Shown here: positions 6,593 through 14,931 of the stretch, piece after piece
How the letters are laid out: every line of letters begins with the position of its first letter
Numbering within the stretch: position 1 is the first letter of the stretch
Assembly: GCA_023423285.1 (NCBI GenBank)
Contig: JAFAFV010000102.1
Span: 1-23,344 of the forward strand
Reading direction: 5' to 3'
From: Bacteroidota bacterium
GTDB lineage: Bacteria; Bacteroidota; Bacteroidia; Chitinophagales; Chitinophagaceae
DNA length: 23,344 nucleotides
Translations under genes and position numbers: made by a program
Notes under the pieces: generated by a model
Databases searched by the model: none
Told to the model about the DNA's origin: nothing
The model's input: only the letters and a program-made list of their open reading frames with translations

Positions 6593-8506
6593 ATGGCAAA
6601 AGAAAAAGAACAACTTGCAATGGGCACTGATTATAATGAGGATAGCATTAAAAGCCTTGACTGGAAAGAACATATCCGCCTGAGGCCGGGCATGTACATT
6701 GGTAAGCTTGGAGATGGAAGCAGCCCCGATGACGGCATATATGTTCTTATAAAAGAAGTAATGGACAATTGTATTGATGAATACACCATGGGCTATGGCA
6801 AAACAGTAGAACTTACTATTAAAGATAAAACAGTAACTATTCGCGATTATGGCCGCGGCATTCCTTTGGGCAAAGTGGTAGATGTGGTAAGTAAGATCAA
6901 TACGGGCGCCAAATACGACAGCCGCGCGTTTCAAAAATCTGTTGGGTTGAACGGTGTGGGAACCAAAGCCGTAAATGCGCTGAGCAATTATTTTAAAGTT
7001 GTTTCTATACGGGGAGGCAAACAAAAAGCAGCCGAATTTGAAAGAGGTGTACTTGTAAAAGAATATAAAGAAACGGGTACTACAGATGAGAACGGCACGC
7101 TGGTAACATTTATACCTGACGATACTGTATTTAAGAGTTTCAAGTTTCACGCTGAGTTTATAGAAAACCAGATATGGAACTATTGCTTTTTAAATGCCGG
7201 GCTTAAAATCATCTTCAATGGTAAAACTTACATCAGCCGTAATGGTTTGCTTGACCTGTTGCAGCGTAAAACCAATGTTGACGAAATTCGCTATCCCATT
7301 ATTCATTTAAAAGGCGCCGATATTGAAATTGCGCTCACTCACAATAATGATTATGGCGAGGAAATTTACAGCTTTGTAAATGGCCAGCACACCACGCAAG
7401 GCGGCACCCACCAGCAGGCCTTTCGCGAGGCATTTGTAAAAACGGTGCGCGAGTTTTATAAAAAAGATTATGAGGCTTCGGATATACGCGGCGCAATCGT
7501 GGCCGCTGTTTCAGTAAGAGTGGTTGAGCCTGTGTTTGAAAGTCAAACCAAAACCAAACTTGGTTCTCAGAACGTTGATATTAATGGCCCCAGCATGAGG
7601 CAGTTTATAGGAGATTTTTTGTCGAAGGAACTGGATAATTACCTGCATAAAAATTCCACAACTGCCGATGCTCTAAAAAAACGCATAGAGCAAAACGAAA
7701 GAGAAAGAAAAGACCTGGCCGGTATAAAAAAACTGGCTAATGAACGCGCCAAGAAAGCCAATTTGCACAACCGTAAACTGCGCGACTGCCGCTATCACTT
7801 AAATGACGAGCCACCTGCAAAAGGCAAAGAAACTTTCATAGCTAAACAGCAGGAAACTACGATTTTTATTACAGAAGGCGACAGTGCCAGCGGTTCCATT
7901 ACCAAAGCACGCAACGTGGAAACACAAGCCGTTTTTAGCCTGCGTGGTAAGCCACTCAACAGCTTTGGACTTACAAAAAAAGTGGTGTATGAAAACGAAG
8001 AGTTCAACCTGCTGCAGCATGCTTTAAACATTGAAGACGGTATTGAGGGCCTGCGTTTTAATAATGTGGTGATTGCTACCGATGCAGATGTGGATGGTAT
8101 GCATATACGCTTGTTGATCATGACTTTCTTTTTGCAGTTTTTCCCTGATTTGGTGAAGCAGGAAAAAGTTTACGTGTTGGAAACGCCTTTATTTAGGGTG
8201 CGGGATAAAAAAGATACCTACTACTGTTATAGTGAAACAGAAAAAAGACAAGCTATTAAAAAGTTGAGCGGAAAGCCTGAAGTAACCAGGTTTAAAGGCC
8301 TTGGCGAAATAAGCCCCGATGAATTTGCGCAGTTTATTGGCCCAGGCATGCGCAAGCAGCTCATGCGTATTGAGCAGGGCGATCACATTCAGCAATTGCT
8401 GGAATATTACATGGGCAAAAACACGATGGATCGCCAGGAGTTTATTATTAACAACCTTGTAGTTGAAGTTGATGTGGCGGAAGAACAGGAAATGGCCGTA
8501 GCTTAA
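6593..8506 (+). CDS. parE: DNA topoisomerase IV subunit B
   Basis: A 637-residue ATPase subunit of topoisomerase IV, which with ParC decatenates and relaxes DNA. The GHKL ATPase domain comes first: KEVMDNCIDE (54-63), RDYGRGIP (84-91) and GLNGVGTKAVNAL (118-130). The transducer domain has QTKTKLGSQNV (318-328). The TOPRIM domain has EGDSASG (428-434), TDADVDG (496-502) and RFKGLGEI (566-573). Length and the EGDSASGS form fit Bacteroidota ParE better than GyrB, and the ParC gene in the same operon supports this. The ATG at 6593 gives the usual short N-terminus. It is the first gene of a five-gene operon; the next gene begins 13 bp after its stop. Confidence 0.92.
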   Translation: MAKEKEQLAMGTDYNEDSIKSLDWKEHIRLRPGMYIGKLGDGSSPDDGIYVLIKEVMDNCIDEYTMGYGKTVELTIKDKTVTIRDYGRGIPLGKVVDVVSKINTGAKYDSRAFQKSVGLNGVGTKAVNALSNYFKVVSIRGGKQKAAEFERGVLVKEYKETGTTDENGTLVTFIPDDTVFKSFKFHAEFIENQIWNYCFLNAGLKIIFNGKTYISRNGLLDLLQRKTNVDEIRYPIIHLKGADIEIALTHNNDYGEEIYSFVNGQHTTQGGTHQQAFREAFVKTVREFYKKDYEASDIRGAIVAAVSVRVVEPVFESQTKTKLGSQNVDINGPSMRQFIGDFLSKELDNYLHKNSTTADALKKRIEQNERERKDLAGIKKLANERAKKANLHNRKLRDCRYHLNDEPPAKGKETFIAKQQETTIFITEGDSASGSITKARNVETQAVFSLRGKPLNSFGLTKKVVYENEEFNLLQHALNIEDGIEGLRFNNVVIATDADVDGMHIRLLIMTFFLQFFPDLVKQEKVYVLETPLFRVRDKKDTYYCYSETEKRQAIKKLSGKPEVTRFKGLGEISPDEFAQFIGPGMRKQLMRIEQGDHIQQLLEYYMGKNTMDRQEFIINNLVVEVDVAEEQEMAVA

Positions 8507-8519
8507 TACAATTATACCA

Positions 8520-9314
8520 ATGTTTGAATTTCATAAAGACCTGGCACGTTACTTCGAAATGAATGTTTCTAATTCACGGGAGCATATTGTGCCTTTTATT
8601 GCTGCGGTTAAGCCTTTGAAAAATGGCATGCGCGTGCTGGATATTGGCTGCGGAGAGGGCGGCGTGGTAAACCCATTGCTGGATATGGGTTTAACCGCTG
8701 TGGGTGTGGAACTGAACCCCGAAAGGATCATCAACGCAAAAAAATATCTGGCCAACCATGTTCACCAAAATAAAATAACATTTGTATCGAAAGATATTTA
8801 CACACCGGGAATTGAGAACGAGTGGGGTGGCGGCAAATTTGATGTTATTATTTTAAAAGACGTAATAGAGCACATCTTCGATCAGAAAAAGTTGATGGCG
8901 CATTTACAAAATTTTTTAAAAGATGATGGTGTGGTCTTCTTCGGTTTTCCACCCTGGCAAATGCCTTATGGCGGCCACCAGCAACTCTTGCAAAACAAAT
9001 ACCTTTCAAAAATTCCGTATTATCATCTACTGCCCATGCCGTTGTACAAAAGCATTCTCAAAGCTGCCAATGAAAATGTGGAGAATATGGTTGATATCAA
9101 ACAAACAGGTATTTCAATAGAAAGGTTTGAACGTATTGTAAACAGAACGGGGTACAAAATTTTAAACCAAAAACACTATCTGCTTAATCCCATTTATCAG
9201 TACAAATTTGGATGGAAACCAAAAGCACAATTTACCTGGCTGTCAGGCATACCGTGGGTAAGAAATTTTTTTACAAGCGGCGTGTACTATCTGATTGGCA
9301 AAAAAAGCAGTTGA
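8520..9314 (+). CDS. class I SAM-dependent methyltransferase
   Basis: A 264-residue protein with motif I VLDIGCGEG (39-47), an acidic residue in VGVELNPE (motif II position) and KFDVIILKDVIEHI (motif IV region), then a C-terminal part rich in aromatic residues (YYHLLPMPLYKS, YQYKFGWKP, FFTSGVYYLIG) that may form a substrate cap or membrane contact. Its substrate is unknown; protein, lipid or small-molecule targets are all possible. It begins 13 bp after parE and ends 29 bp before the DUF1835 gene, so it belongs to the parE-parC operon. No direct link to topoisomerase function is visible in the sequence. Confidence 0.85.
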   Translation: MFEFHKDLARYFEMNVSNSREHIVPFIAAVKPLKNGMRVLDIGCGEGGVVNPLLDMGLTAVGVELNPERIINAKKYLANHVHQNKITFVSKDIYTPGIENEWGGGKFDVIILKDVIEHIFDQKKLMAHLQNFLKDDGVVFFGFPPWQMPYGGHQQLLQNKYLSKIPYYHLLPMPLYKSILKAANENVENMVDIKQTGISIERFERIVNRTGYKILNQKHYLLNPIYQYKFGWKPKAQFTWLSGIPWVRNFFTSGVYYLIGKKSS

Positions 9315-9343
9315 TTTTTTTAACGGATATTATCAATACATTT

Positions 9344-10150
9344 ATGATACACATCGTTTTTAATGAGCAGGAAGTTACTTTAATGCAGCAGGTGCAGCAG
9401 TTGGATGAAACCCTTGCAGGAGAAGTGTTACAGATAAAAGATGATTATGCAGTAGGCCCCATTGCCGGTATTTATACCAGTGAGGGTTATCAGCAGCGAC
9501 GTAACTGGTGGATGAGCCTGCTTGAAAATTCCCCTTATAAAGAACAAATTGATATTGTAGATGATAAACTCACAGTTCACAATCTTTTAAAAAAGTTAGA
9601 TGAAAACCCCAATGAGGAAGTGTGGATGTGGATGGGGCAGAACCAGCATGACGTTTGTGGTTATTATTGGCTGATGCCGCAACTAAAACCATATCAGGGA
9701 AGAATATTCGTTTTGTATTTGAATAACCTGCCTTTCATCAATGAAAAAGGACACCTGTTCTATCCTTCATGGCTGAGTGAAATTCAGCCATCAGAATTTT
9801 TAAAAGCAAAAAAGCTTGCAAGGCATATCACATTGAGTGAGTTTGAAATTGATCCCGACGAATGGAACCGCTTGATGCAGGAAAATGCAATGGTAAGAAT
9901 TCTGGAAGGCGGTAAAAAGATCGTTGGCAAAGAAGTTTCTTTTTACGATGATGAAATATTAAAGAACATCAACGCCGAATGGCAAAAAGCTTCGCGCGTA
10001 ATTACTAATACATGCAACCGTATGAAGGTAAAAACCGGTGATGTGTTTTTAATGTGGCGATTGAAGGAATTGATTGCACAGGGTAAGGTGAGCTTGGAAG
10101 GCAATATGGAGAAAGACTGGAAATCGTTTGACGTAAAACTTATTAATTAA
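9344..10150 (+). CDS. DUF1835 domain protein
   Basis: A 268-residue soluble protein. The start MIHIVFNEQE, the IKDDYAVGPI segment (31-40), RNWW near 53-56 and VWMWMGQNQHDVCGYYWL are typical of the DUF1835 family, usually followed by a DUF3658-like C-terminal half (here from about residue 150, ending FLMWRLKELIAQGKV). The family's biochemical function is not known to me. The frame is open to 9212 inside the methyltransferase gene, but the ATG at 9344 is chosen because it gives the family N-terminus and avoids an overlap of more than 100 bp. It lies between the methyltransferase and parC in the operon. The last codons and the spacer after it merge into a 7-bp-phased AT repeat. Confidence 0.8.
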   Translation: MIHIVFNEQEVTLMQQVQQLDETLAGEVLQIKDDYAVGPIAGIYTSEGYQQRRNWWMSLLENSPYKEQIDIVDDKLTVHNLLKKLDENPNEEVWMWMGQNQHDVCGYYWLMPQLKPYQGRIFVLYLNNLPFINEKGHLFYPSWLSEIQPSEFLKAKKLARHITLSEFEIDPDEWNRLMQENAMVRILEGGKKIVGKEVSFYDDEILKNINAEWQKASRVITNTCNRMKVKTGDVFLMWRLKELIAQGKVSLEGNMEKDWKSFDVKLIN

Positions 10151-10172
10151 TAATTATTAATTATTAATTTAA
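10145..10172 (+). repeat. 7-bp-phased AT repeat before parC
   Basis: Four consecutive 7-bp units (10145, 10152, 10159 and 10166) share the core AATTATT, two of them exact. The array starts in the last two codons of the DUF1835 gene and ends directly at the parC ATG, filling the whole spacer. Confidence 0.7.
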
Positions 10173-12686
10173 ATGAAGGAAGAAATTATAGATAATATTG
10201 AACACACGGAAGGCAGTGGAATAAAAGGCCAGTTTAAAACCTGGTTTTTAGACTATGCCTCCTATGTAATTTTAGAGCGTGCTGTGCCCGCCATTGAAGA
10301 TGGCCTGAAACCCGTGCAGCGGCGCATTTTGCACGCCATGGATAAAAATGATGATGGGCGTTTTACAAAAGTAGCCACCATTATTGGACGTGCTATGGAA
10401 TACCACCCACATGGAGATGCCAGCATAGGAGATGCGCTCGTGAATATGGGCCAAAAAGACCTGCTGATAGAAACCCAGGGCAACTGGGGCAATGTGGCCA
10501 CTGGCGATGATGCCGCCGCCCCCCGTTATATTGAAGCAAGGTTGAGCAAATTTGCAAAAGAAATTACTTTTAATGCCAAAACCACCAACTGGCAATTGAG
10601 TTATGACGGCCGTAACCAGGAACCAATTACGTTACCTGTAAAATTTCCATTGCTGCTGGCACACGGAACGGAAGGCATAGCCGTGGGACTTTCCACAAAA
10701 ATATTACCGCACAACTTTATTGAACTGATTGAAGCATCTATCAAACACCTGCGGGGCAAAAAGTTTGAACTGTATCCTGATTTTCAAACCGGTGGAATGA
10801 TTGATGTAACGGATTATAACCAGGGCAAACGCGGCGGAAGAGTAAAAGTGCGCGCTCATATTGAAGAAGCCGATAAGAAAACTTTGCTTATTAAAAGCGT
10901 GCCTTATGGTGTTACAACTGATCAATTGATTGAATCTATTGTAAAAGCTAACGACCAGGGAAAAATAAAAATTAAAAAAGTAGTTGACAATACGGCAGCT
11001 AATGTAGAAATACAGGTAGATCTGGCGCCCGGCATATCGCCCAACATTACAATTGATGCGTTGTACAAATTTACTAATTGTGAAATCTCTATTTCTCCCA
11101 ATGCATGCGTGGTGGTGGATCAAAAACCTGAATTTTTATCTATAACAGATCTGCTGAAATATTCAGCAGAGAAAACCAAAGAACTTTCAAAAAAAGAACT
11201 TGAAATAAAACTGGATGAACTGATCGCAAAATGGCACTATACTTCTCTTGAAAAGATCTTCTTCGAAGAAAAGATTTACAAGGAGCTGGAGAAGAAACAC
11301 GAAACCTGGGAAAAAGTGTTGACTGCTATTGACAAAGCATTCGATCCTTTCAAGAAAAAATTAAAACGCGAAGTTACCCGTGAAGATATTTTAAAGCTTA
11401 CAGAAAAGCCTGTACGAAGGATTTACCGCCTTGATATTGATGAACTGATTGCACAGATCAAATCGCTGGAAGAAGAAATTAAGCAGGTAAGGTTTGATCT
11501 GGATAACCTGGTAGACTACGCGGTAGCCTATTATGAAAACCTTTTAAAGAAATTTTCTAAAGGGCGTGAAAGAAAAACAGAGATCAAACAGTTTGAAGTA
11601 ATTGAAGCAAAATTCTTAACGATAGCCAATGAAAAATTATATGTTGATCGCTCAGGTGGCTTCATTGGTACGGGTTTAAAGAAGGATGAGTTTTTATTTG
11701 AATGCTCAGATCTGGATGACATCATTGTATTTACCCGACGTGGTATGATGAAAGTGGTGAAGGTGGCAGAGAAAACATTCATAGGTAAAGACATTATTCA
11801 TGCAGCTATATTCTTAAAAAATGATGAGCGCACCACTTACAACATGATTTATGCAGACGGTAAAACAGGCGTGAGCTACGCCAAACGTTTTAATGTAACA
11901 GGCGTGACGCGAGACAGGGAATATGATCTTACCAAAGGTGATGAGAAGAGCCGCGTGCACTATTTTACTTCTAATCCAAACGGTGAAGCCGAAGTGGTAA
12001 AGATTACCTTAAGCCCTAACAGCAGTGCACGTATCAAAGAGCTGGAGTTTTATTTTGAAGAACTTGCCATTAAGGGCCGCAGCAGCATGGGCAACCAGGT
12101 TACAAAATATCCGATCCGTTCTGTGAAATTTAAAGAAGCGGGTCGCGCCACGCTGGAAGGCCGTAAACTTTGGTTTGATGATAAATTTGGAAGGCTGAGC
12201 ACTGAAGAAAAAGGTATATACTTAGGCGTGTTTGAACCCGATGACAGAATACTGGTTCTGTACACGGATGGGTATTATGAAATTACAGACCAGGAGTTGT
12301 CGCAAAAATTTGATGCTGAAAAAGTATTGCTCATCGAACGCTTCAATCCAGAAAAGATTATAACTGCCGTTTACGTAGATAAAGACAAAATGCAGTACAA
12401 CGTAAAAAGATTTAAGATTGAAACCACAACGGTCAAAAACAAATTCTTATTCATAAAAGAAGGTACCGGTAATTACCTGGAATGTGCCACAACTGATGAA
12501 GAACCTTTATTGCAGGTGCAAAGCGGCCGCGGCGATCAGGTGAGGCGTGCAAAATTTAAGTTGGCAAAAGTTACAGATGTAATGGGCTGGAAGGCTGTTG
12601 GCGCCAAGCTTACCGATTACAATAAAAGTGTGATTATGGATTGGGTAAAACCTGAGAAAGCAGGTAATCAGCCGGAATTATTCTAA
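10173..12686 (+). CDS. parC: DNA topoisomerase IV subunit A
   Basis: An 837-residue breakage-reunion subunit. Conserved parts are LKPVQRRILHAM (45-56), EYHPHGDASIGDALVNMGQ (76-94) and the catalytic tyrosine Y119 in APRYIEARL. The C-terminal half (from about 490) carries the repeated beta-pinwheel segments that wrap DNA. It pairs with ParE encoded three genes upstream. In the quinolone-resistance region the residues at E. coli ParC Ser80 and Glu84 positions are Ala83 and Asp87, the alanine being a site where substitution lowers drug binding in other bacteria. The ATG at 10173 follows the phased AT repeat without a Shine-Dalgarno sequence. The mgtC-like gene starts 9 bp after its stop. GyrA is the alternative, but the ParE partner and motif form favour ParC. 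Confidence 0.9.
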   Translation: MKEEIIDNIEHTEGSGIKGQFKTWFLDYASYVILERAVPAIEDGLKPVQRRILHAMDKNDDGRFTKVATIIGRAMEYHPHGDASIGDALVNMGQKDLLIETQGNWGNVATGDDAAAPRYIEARLSKFAKEITFNAKTTNWQLSYDGRNQEPITLPVKFPLLLAHGTEGIAVGLSTKILPHNFIELIEASIKHLRGKKFELYPDFQTGGMIDVTDYNQGKRGGRVKVRAHIEEADKKTLLIKSVPYGVTTDQLIESIVKANDQGKIKIKKVVDNTAANVEIQVDLAPGISPNITIDALYKFTNCEISISPNACVVVDQKPEFLSITDLLKYSAEKTKELSKKELEIKLDELIAKWHYTSLEKIFFEEKIYKELEKKHETWEKVLTAIDKAFDPFKKKLKREVTREDILKLTEKPVRRIYRLDIDELIAQIKSLEEEIKQVRFDLDNLVDYAVAYYENLLKKFSKGRERKTEIKQFEVIEAKFLTIANEKLYVDRSGGFIGTGLKKDEFLFECSDLDDIIVFTRRGMMKVVKVAEKTFIGKDIIHAAIFLKNDERTTYNMIYADGKTGVSYAKRFNVTGVTRDREYDLTKGDEKSRVHYFTSNPNGEAEVVKITLSPNSSARIKELEFYFEELAIKGRSSMGNQVTKYPIRSVKFKEAGRATLEGRKLWFDDKFGRLSTEEKGIYLGVFEPDDRILVLYTDGYYEITDQELSQKFDAEKVLLIERFNPEKIITAVYVDKDKMQYNVKRFKIETTTVKNKFLFIKEGTGNYLECATTDEEPLLQVQSGRGDQVRRAKFKLAKVTDVMGWKAVGAKLTDYNKSVIMDWVKPEKAGNQPELF

Positions 12687-12695
12687 CTTTATTTA

Positions 12696-13343
12696 ATGAC
12701 CGATTATTTAGAATTGATTGACCTTTACAAAGCTTTACTGGCTTTACTGGCTGGCGCCATATTGGGCCTGGAAAGGGAATTGAAAGATAAAGCAGCGGGC
12801 CTTAAAACAATTACCATTATTTGCCTGGGCTCTGCGTTGTTTACAATTATATCGCAAAAAGTTGGCGGGCAATATACTGACAGTGCACGCATTGCATCTT
12901 ACATTGTAAGCGGCATTGGCTTTTTAGGCGCAGGTGTAATTTTTAAAGATGGTGTAAATGTAGAAGGTCTTACTACGGCAAGCGTTATCTGGCTTGCAGC
13001 CGCTGTTGGCATGGCTATAGGTTTTGGTGAAGTATATCTTGCGGCTATATTCCTGCTCACTTCTTTAATCATTATATACGCGGGTAATTACCTCAATAAT
13101 TTTTTTCCTACAGCTAAAATTTCAAAAAACCTGCGACTTACTTTTAAGCTTGCAGATATCAGTATAAAAGATGAAATTATAAACGCGCTTGACGGATTCG
13201 TGGTACGAAAAGAGTTGAAAAAGCTGGTACAAAAAGATGAACAGGTCATTCTGCTGATTGATATAACGCTGCAAAAAGATAAATTAAATTTGCTGGAAAA
13301 TTATTTGCTTCGTGAAACACGGATCTTTGAGTTTGAATTGTAA
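12696..13343 (+). CDS. MgtC/SapB family membrane protein
   Basis: A 215-residue inner-membrane protein. The N-terminal half has about four to five hydrophobic helices: LYKALLALLAGAILGL, TITIICLGSALFTII, IASYIVSGIGFLGAGVIF, ASVIWLAAAVGMAIGF and VYLAAIFLLTSLIIIYAG. The GLERELKDKAAGLKT segment after the first helix and GIGFLGAGVIFKDG are the family signatures. The C-terminal part from about 145 is a soluble domain of ACT-like size. In pathogens MgtC influences Mg2+ homeostasis and the F-type ATP synthase; the role here is unknown. It starts 9 bp after parC and is last in the operon, and its stop is 2 bp from the stop of convergent smpB. Confidence 0.9.
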   Translation: MTDYLELIDLYKALLALLAGAILGLERELKDKAAGLKTITIICLGSALFTIISQKVGGQYTDSARIASYIVSGIGFLGAGVIFKDGVNVEGLTTASVIWLAAAVGMAIGFGEVYLAAIFLLTSLIIIYAGNYLNNFFPTAKISKNLRLTFKLADISIKDEIINALDGFVVRKELKKLVQKDEQVILLIDITLQKDKLNLLENYLLRETRIFEFEL

Positions 13344-13345
13344 CC

Positions 13346-13792
13346 TTACTTTAAAAACCTTTTCATTTCCCGGTCCTGATCTTTTTTCTTTAGGCTTTCA
13401 CGTTTGTCATAAAGCTTTTTACCCTTTCCAAGGCCTATTTCAATTTTTATAAATCCTTCGCTGTTCATAAAAATCTTTAAAGGTATTAGCGTGTACCCTT
13501 TTTCTTTCAGCTTTGCCTGTATGCGTTTTATTTCGCGTTTTTGTAAAAGCAGTTTACGATCGCGGTCAGGGTCGTGGTTATTGACCGTGCCATGCGAATA
13601 AGGAGAAATGTGAAGGCTCTTCAGCCATATCTCACCTTTATCAATAATGCAGTAACTGTCGTTGAAACTTGCTTTGCCGCTGCGCAAAGATTTTACTTCC
13701 GTTCCCAGCAATACCATGCCTGCCACATAGGTGGCATCTATAAAATATTCATGAAAGGCGGAACGGTTTTTTATGGAGATGGGAGAAGACAA
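13346..13792 (-). CDS. smpB: SsrA-binding protein SmpB
   Basis: A 148-residue partner of tmRNA in rescue of stalled ribosomes. HEYFIDATYVAGMVLLGTEVKSLRSGKASFNDSY is the conserved OB-fold core (from residue 14; only part is motif). HISPYSHGT and the HDPDRDRKLLLQKREI segment follow, and the basic tail KKLYDKRESLKKKDQDREMKRFLK is the part that enters the ribosome. No ATG exists in frame before residue 26, inside the conserved core. The TTG at 13792 is chosen; ATT or ATA codons just upstream are less likely, and a stop at 13808-13810 bounds the frame. It is downstream of accD across an 83-bp spacer containing an inverted repeat. The tmRNA gene itself is not in the window. Confidence 0.95.
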   Translation of the reverse strand: MSSPISIKNRSAFHEYFIDATYVAGMVLLGTEVKSLRSGKASFNDSYCIIDKGEIWLKSLHISPYSHGTVNNHDPDRDRKLLLQKREIKRIQAKLKEKGYTLIPLKIFMNSEGFIKIEIGLGKGKKLYDKRESLKKKDQDREMKRFLK

Positions 13793-13806
13793 TATAATAC
13801 GTTGTA

Positions 13807-13866
13807 GTTACAGGTTACAAGTTACCGGTATAGCGTTTCAAAAAAATTGTTACTTGAAACCTGTAA
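13807..13866. repeat. inverted repeat with 7-bp-phased units between accD and smpB
   Basis: The left arm TTACAGGTTACAAGT (13808-13822) pairs with the right arm ACTTGAAACCTGTAA (13852-13866) with one mismatch in 15 bp and a 29-base spacer. The left side is also a run of three 7-bp units with core GTTAC (13807, 13814 and 13821). It is not followed by a T-tract on either strand, so it is not a standard terminator. It would be transcribed as a hairpin ahead of smpB. Confidence 0.75.
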
Positions 13867-13875
13867 TTTTTGTGA

Positions 13876-14787
13876 TTAATTTTTAAATAACCTGATAACA
13901 GTTGCCAGCTTTTTTTTCAGGTCTTTTCTGTTCACAATAAAATCAAGAAAGCCGTGCTCTAATAAAAATTCGCTGCGTTGAAAACCTTCGGGCAAATCTT
14001 TTTTAATGGTTTCTTTAATTACACGCGGACCTGCAAAGCCAATGAGGGCACCGGGTTCAGCAATATTTAAATCGCCCAGCATGCCAAACGATGCCGATAT
14101 GCCTCCAAAAGTAGGATCGGTAAGCAATGAAATATAGGGCAGTTTTGCATCGCTTAATTGTGATAGTTTGCCGCTGGTTTTAGCCAGTTGCATCAGCGAA
14201 AAAGCGCTTTCCATCATGCGCGCCCCCCCGCTTTTACTAATCACTAAGTAAGGCAGTTTATGCTCCATGCAATAATCTACCGCGCGGGCAAATTTTTCAC
14301 CCATCACGCTGCCCAGCGAGCCGCCAATGAATTCAAAATCCATGCAGGCAATTACCATTTCTTCTCCATCAACCCTACCCACACCCACACGCATAGAGTC
14401 TTTAAGGTCTGTTTTGCTCCAAATGTCTTCAAGCCTTTTTTTGTAAGGCTTTAAATCTGTAAAACCCAAAAAGTCTTTGCTTATAATATTGTCAAAAAGT
14501 TCGGTGTATTCGTTGTTATCAAAAAGTACTTCAAAATATTGTGAGCTGTTTAGCCTGTGGTGGTAGTTACACTTGGGGCACACAAACTGCTGTTCTTTAA
14601 GTTCATCCTGGGTTGATATATAGTTGCACTCGGGGCATTTGGCCCAAAGCCCTTCTTTGGTTTCCTTCTTTTCAGAAGTCTTTGTAAGTATGCCCTTCTT
14701 CATCCTTTTAAACCAACCGGTTTTATCATCAATTTCCTGGTCGCCGGTCAGGTCGTCATCAAAATCTTCAATCCTCTGGTCTGCCAT
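13876..14787 (-). CDS. accD: acetyl-CoA carboxylase carboxyltransferase subunit beta
   Basis: A 303-residue subunit that, with AccA, transfers the carboxyl group from biotin to acetyl-CoA to give malonyl-CoA for fatty acid synthesis. A four-cysteine zinc ribbon (C51, C54, C70, C73) precedes the crotonase-fold domain, with VIACMDFEFIGGSLGSVMGEK (start about 132), SGGARMMESAFSLMQLAKT and TDPTFGGISASFGMLGD as family signatures. About 24 acidic residues precede the usual GWFKRMKKGI beginning; no other ATG in frame fits, so the extension appears real. It is upstream of smpB on the same strand. A good -7 box TATATTTG lies about 25 bp before the start. No accA is seen in the window. Confidence 0.95.
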   Translation of the reverse strand: MADQRIEDFDDDLTGDQEIDDKTGWFKRMKKGILTKTSEKKETKEGLWAKCPECNYISTQDELKEQQFVCPKCNYHHRLNSSQYFEVLFDNNEYTELFDNIISKDFLGFTDLKPYKKRLEDIWSKTDLKDSMRVGVGRVDGEEMVIACMDFEFIGGSLGSVMGEKFARAVDYCMEHKLPYLVISKSGGARMMESAFSLMQLAKTSGKLSQLSDAKLPYISLLTDPTFGGISASFGMLGDLNIAEPGALIGFAGPRVIKETIKKDLPEGFQRSEFLLEHGFLDFIVNRKDLKKKLATVIRLFKN

Positions 14788-14812
14788 AAAGCGTAAATAA
14801 TTTTATGAGGTA

Positions 14813-14820
14813 CAAATATA
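14813..14820 (-). promoter_or_regulatory. predicted -7 promoter element for accD
   Basis: On the minus strand 14820-14813 reads TATATTTG, an exact TAnnTTTG element, placing the transcript start near 14808 and a leader of about 20 nt before the accD ATG. A TTG at standard -33 spacing is not clear; TTTG at 14836-14833 is only 12 bp away. Confidence 0.45.
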
Positions 14821-14878
14821 AGTATTGTACAACAAATCATTTTTTGTGTAAAATGTTCTGTATTGCTAATGTCTCTGG

Positions 14879-14907
14879 TTGGGCATGCAGCTTAAAGTTT
14901 ATCTTTA
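14879..14907 (+). promoter_or_regulatory. predicted promoter for the DCC-family gene
   Basis: TTG (14879-14881), 18 bp, then TATCTTTA (14900-14907), one mismatch from TAnnTTTG. Transcription would begin near 14912, about 20 nt before the ATG at 14932. Confidence 0.45.
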
Positions 14908-14931
14908 CAGGGTAATGAATTTGGCTTTTAA

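Noticed and set aside
6578..7150. 190-codon open frame antisense to parE
   Set aside because: Its protein has no recognisable domain and lies wholly opposite the conserved ATPase domain of ParE; it is a shadow of that gene's codon pattern.
9212..9343. N-terminal extension of the DUF1835 protein
   Set aside because: It would overlap the methyltransferase gene by over 100 bp and lacks family similarity; the ATG at 9344 gives the normal start.
14221..14232. Run of seven C residues inside accD
   Set aside because: Considered as a phase-variation tract, but the reading frame is intact and encodes conserved residues, so there is no sign of switching.
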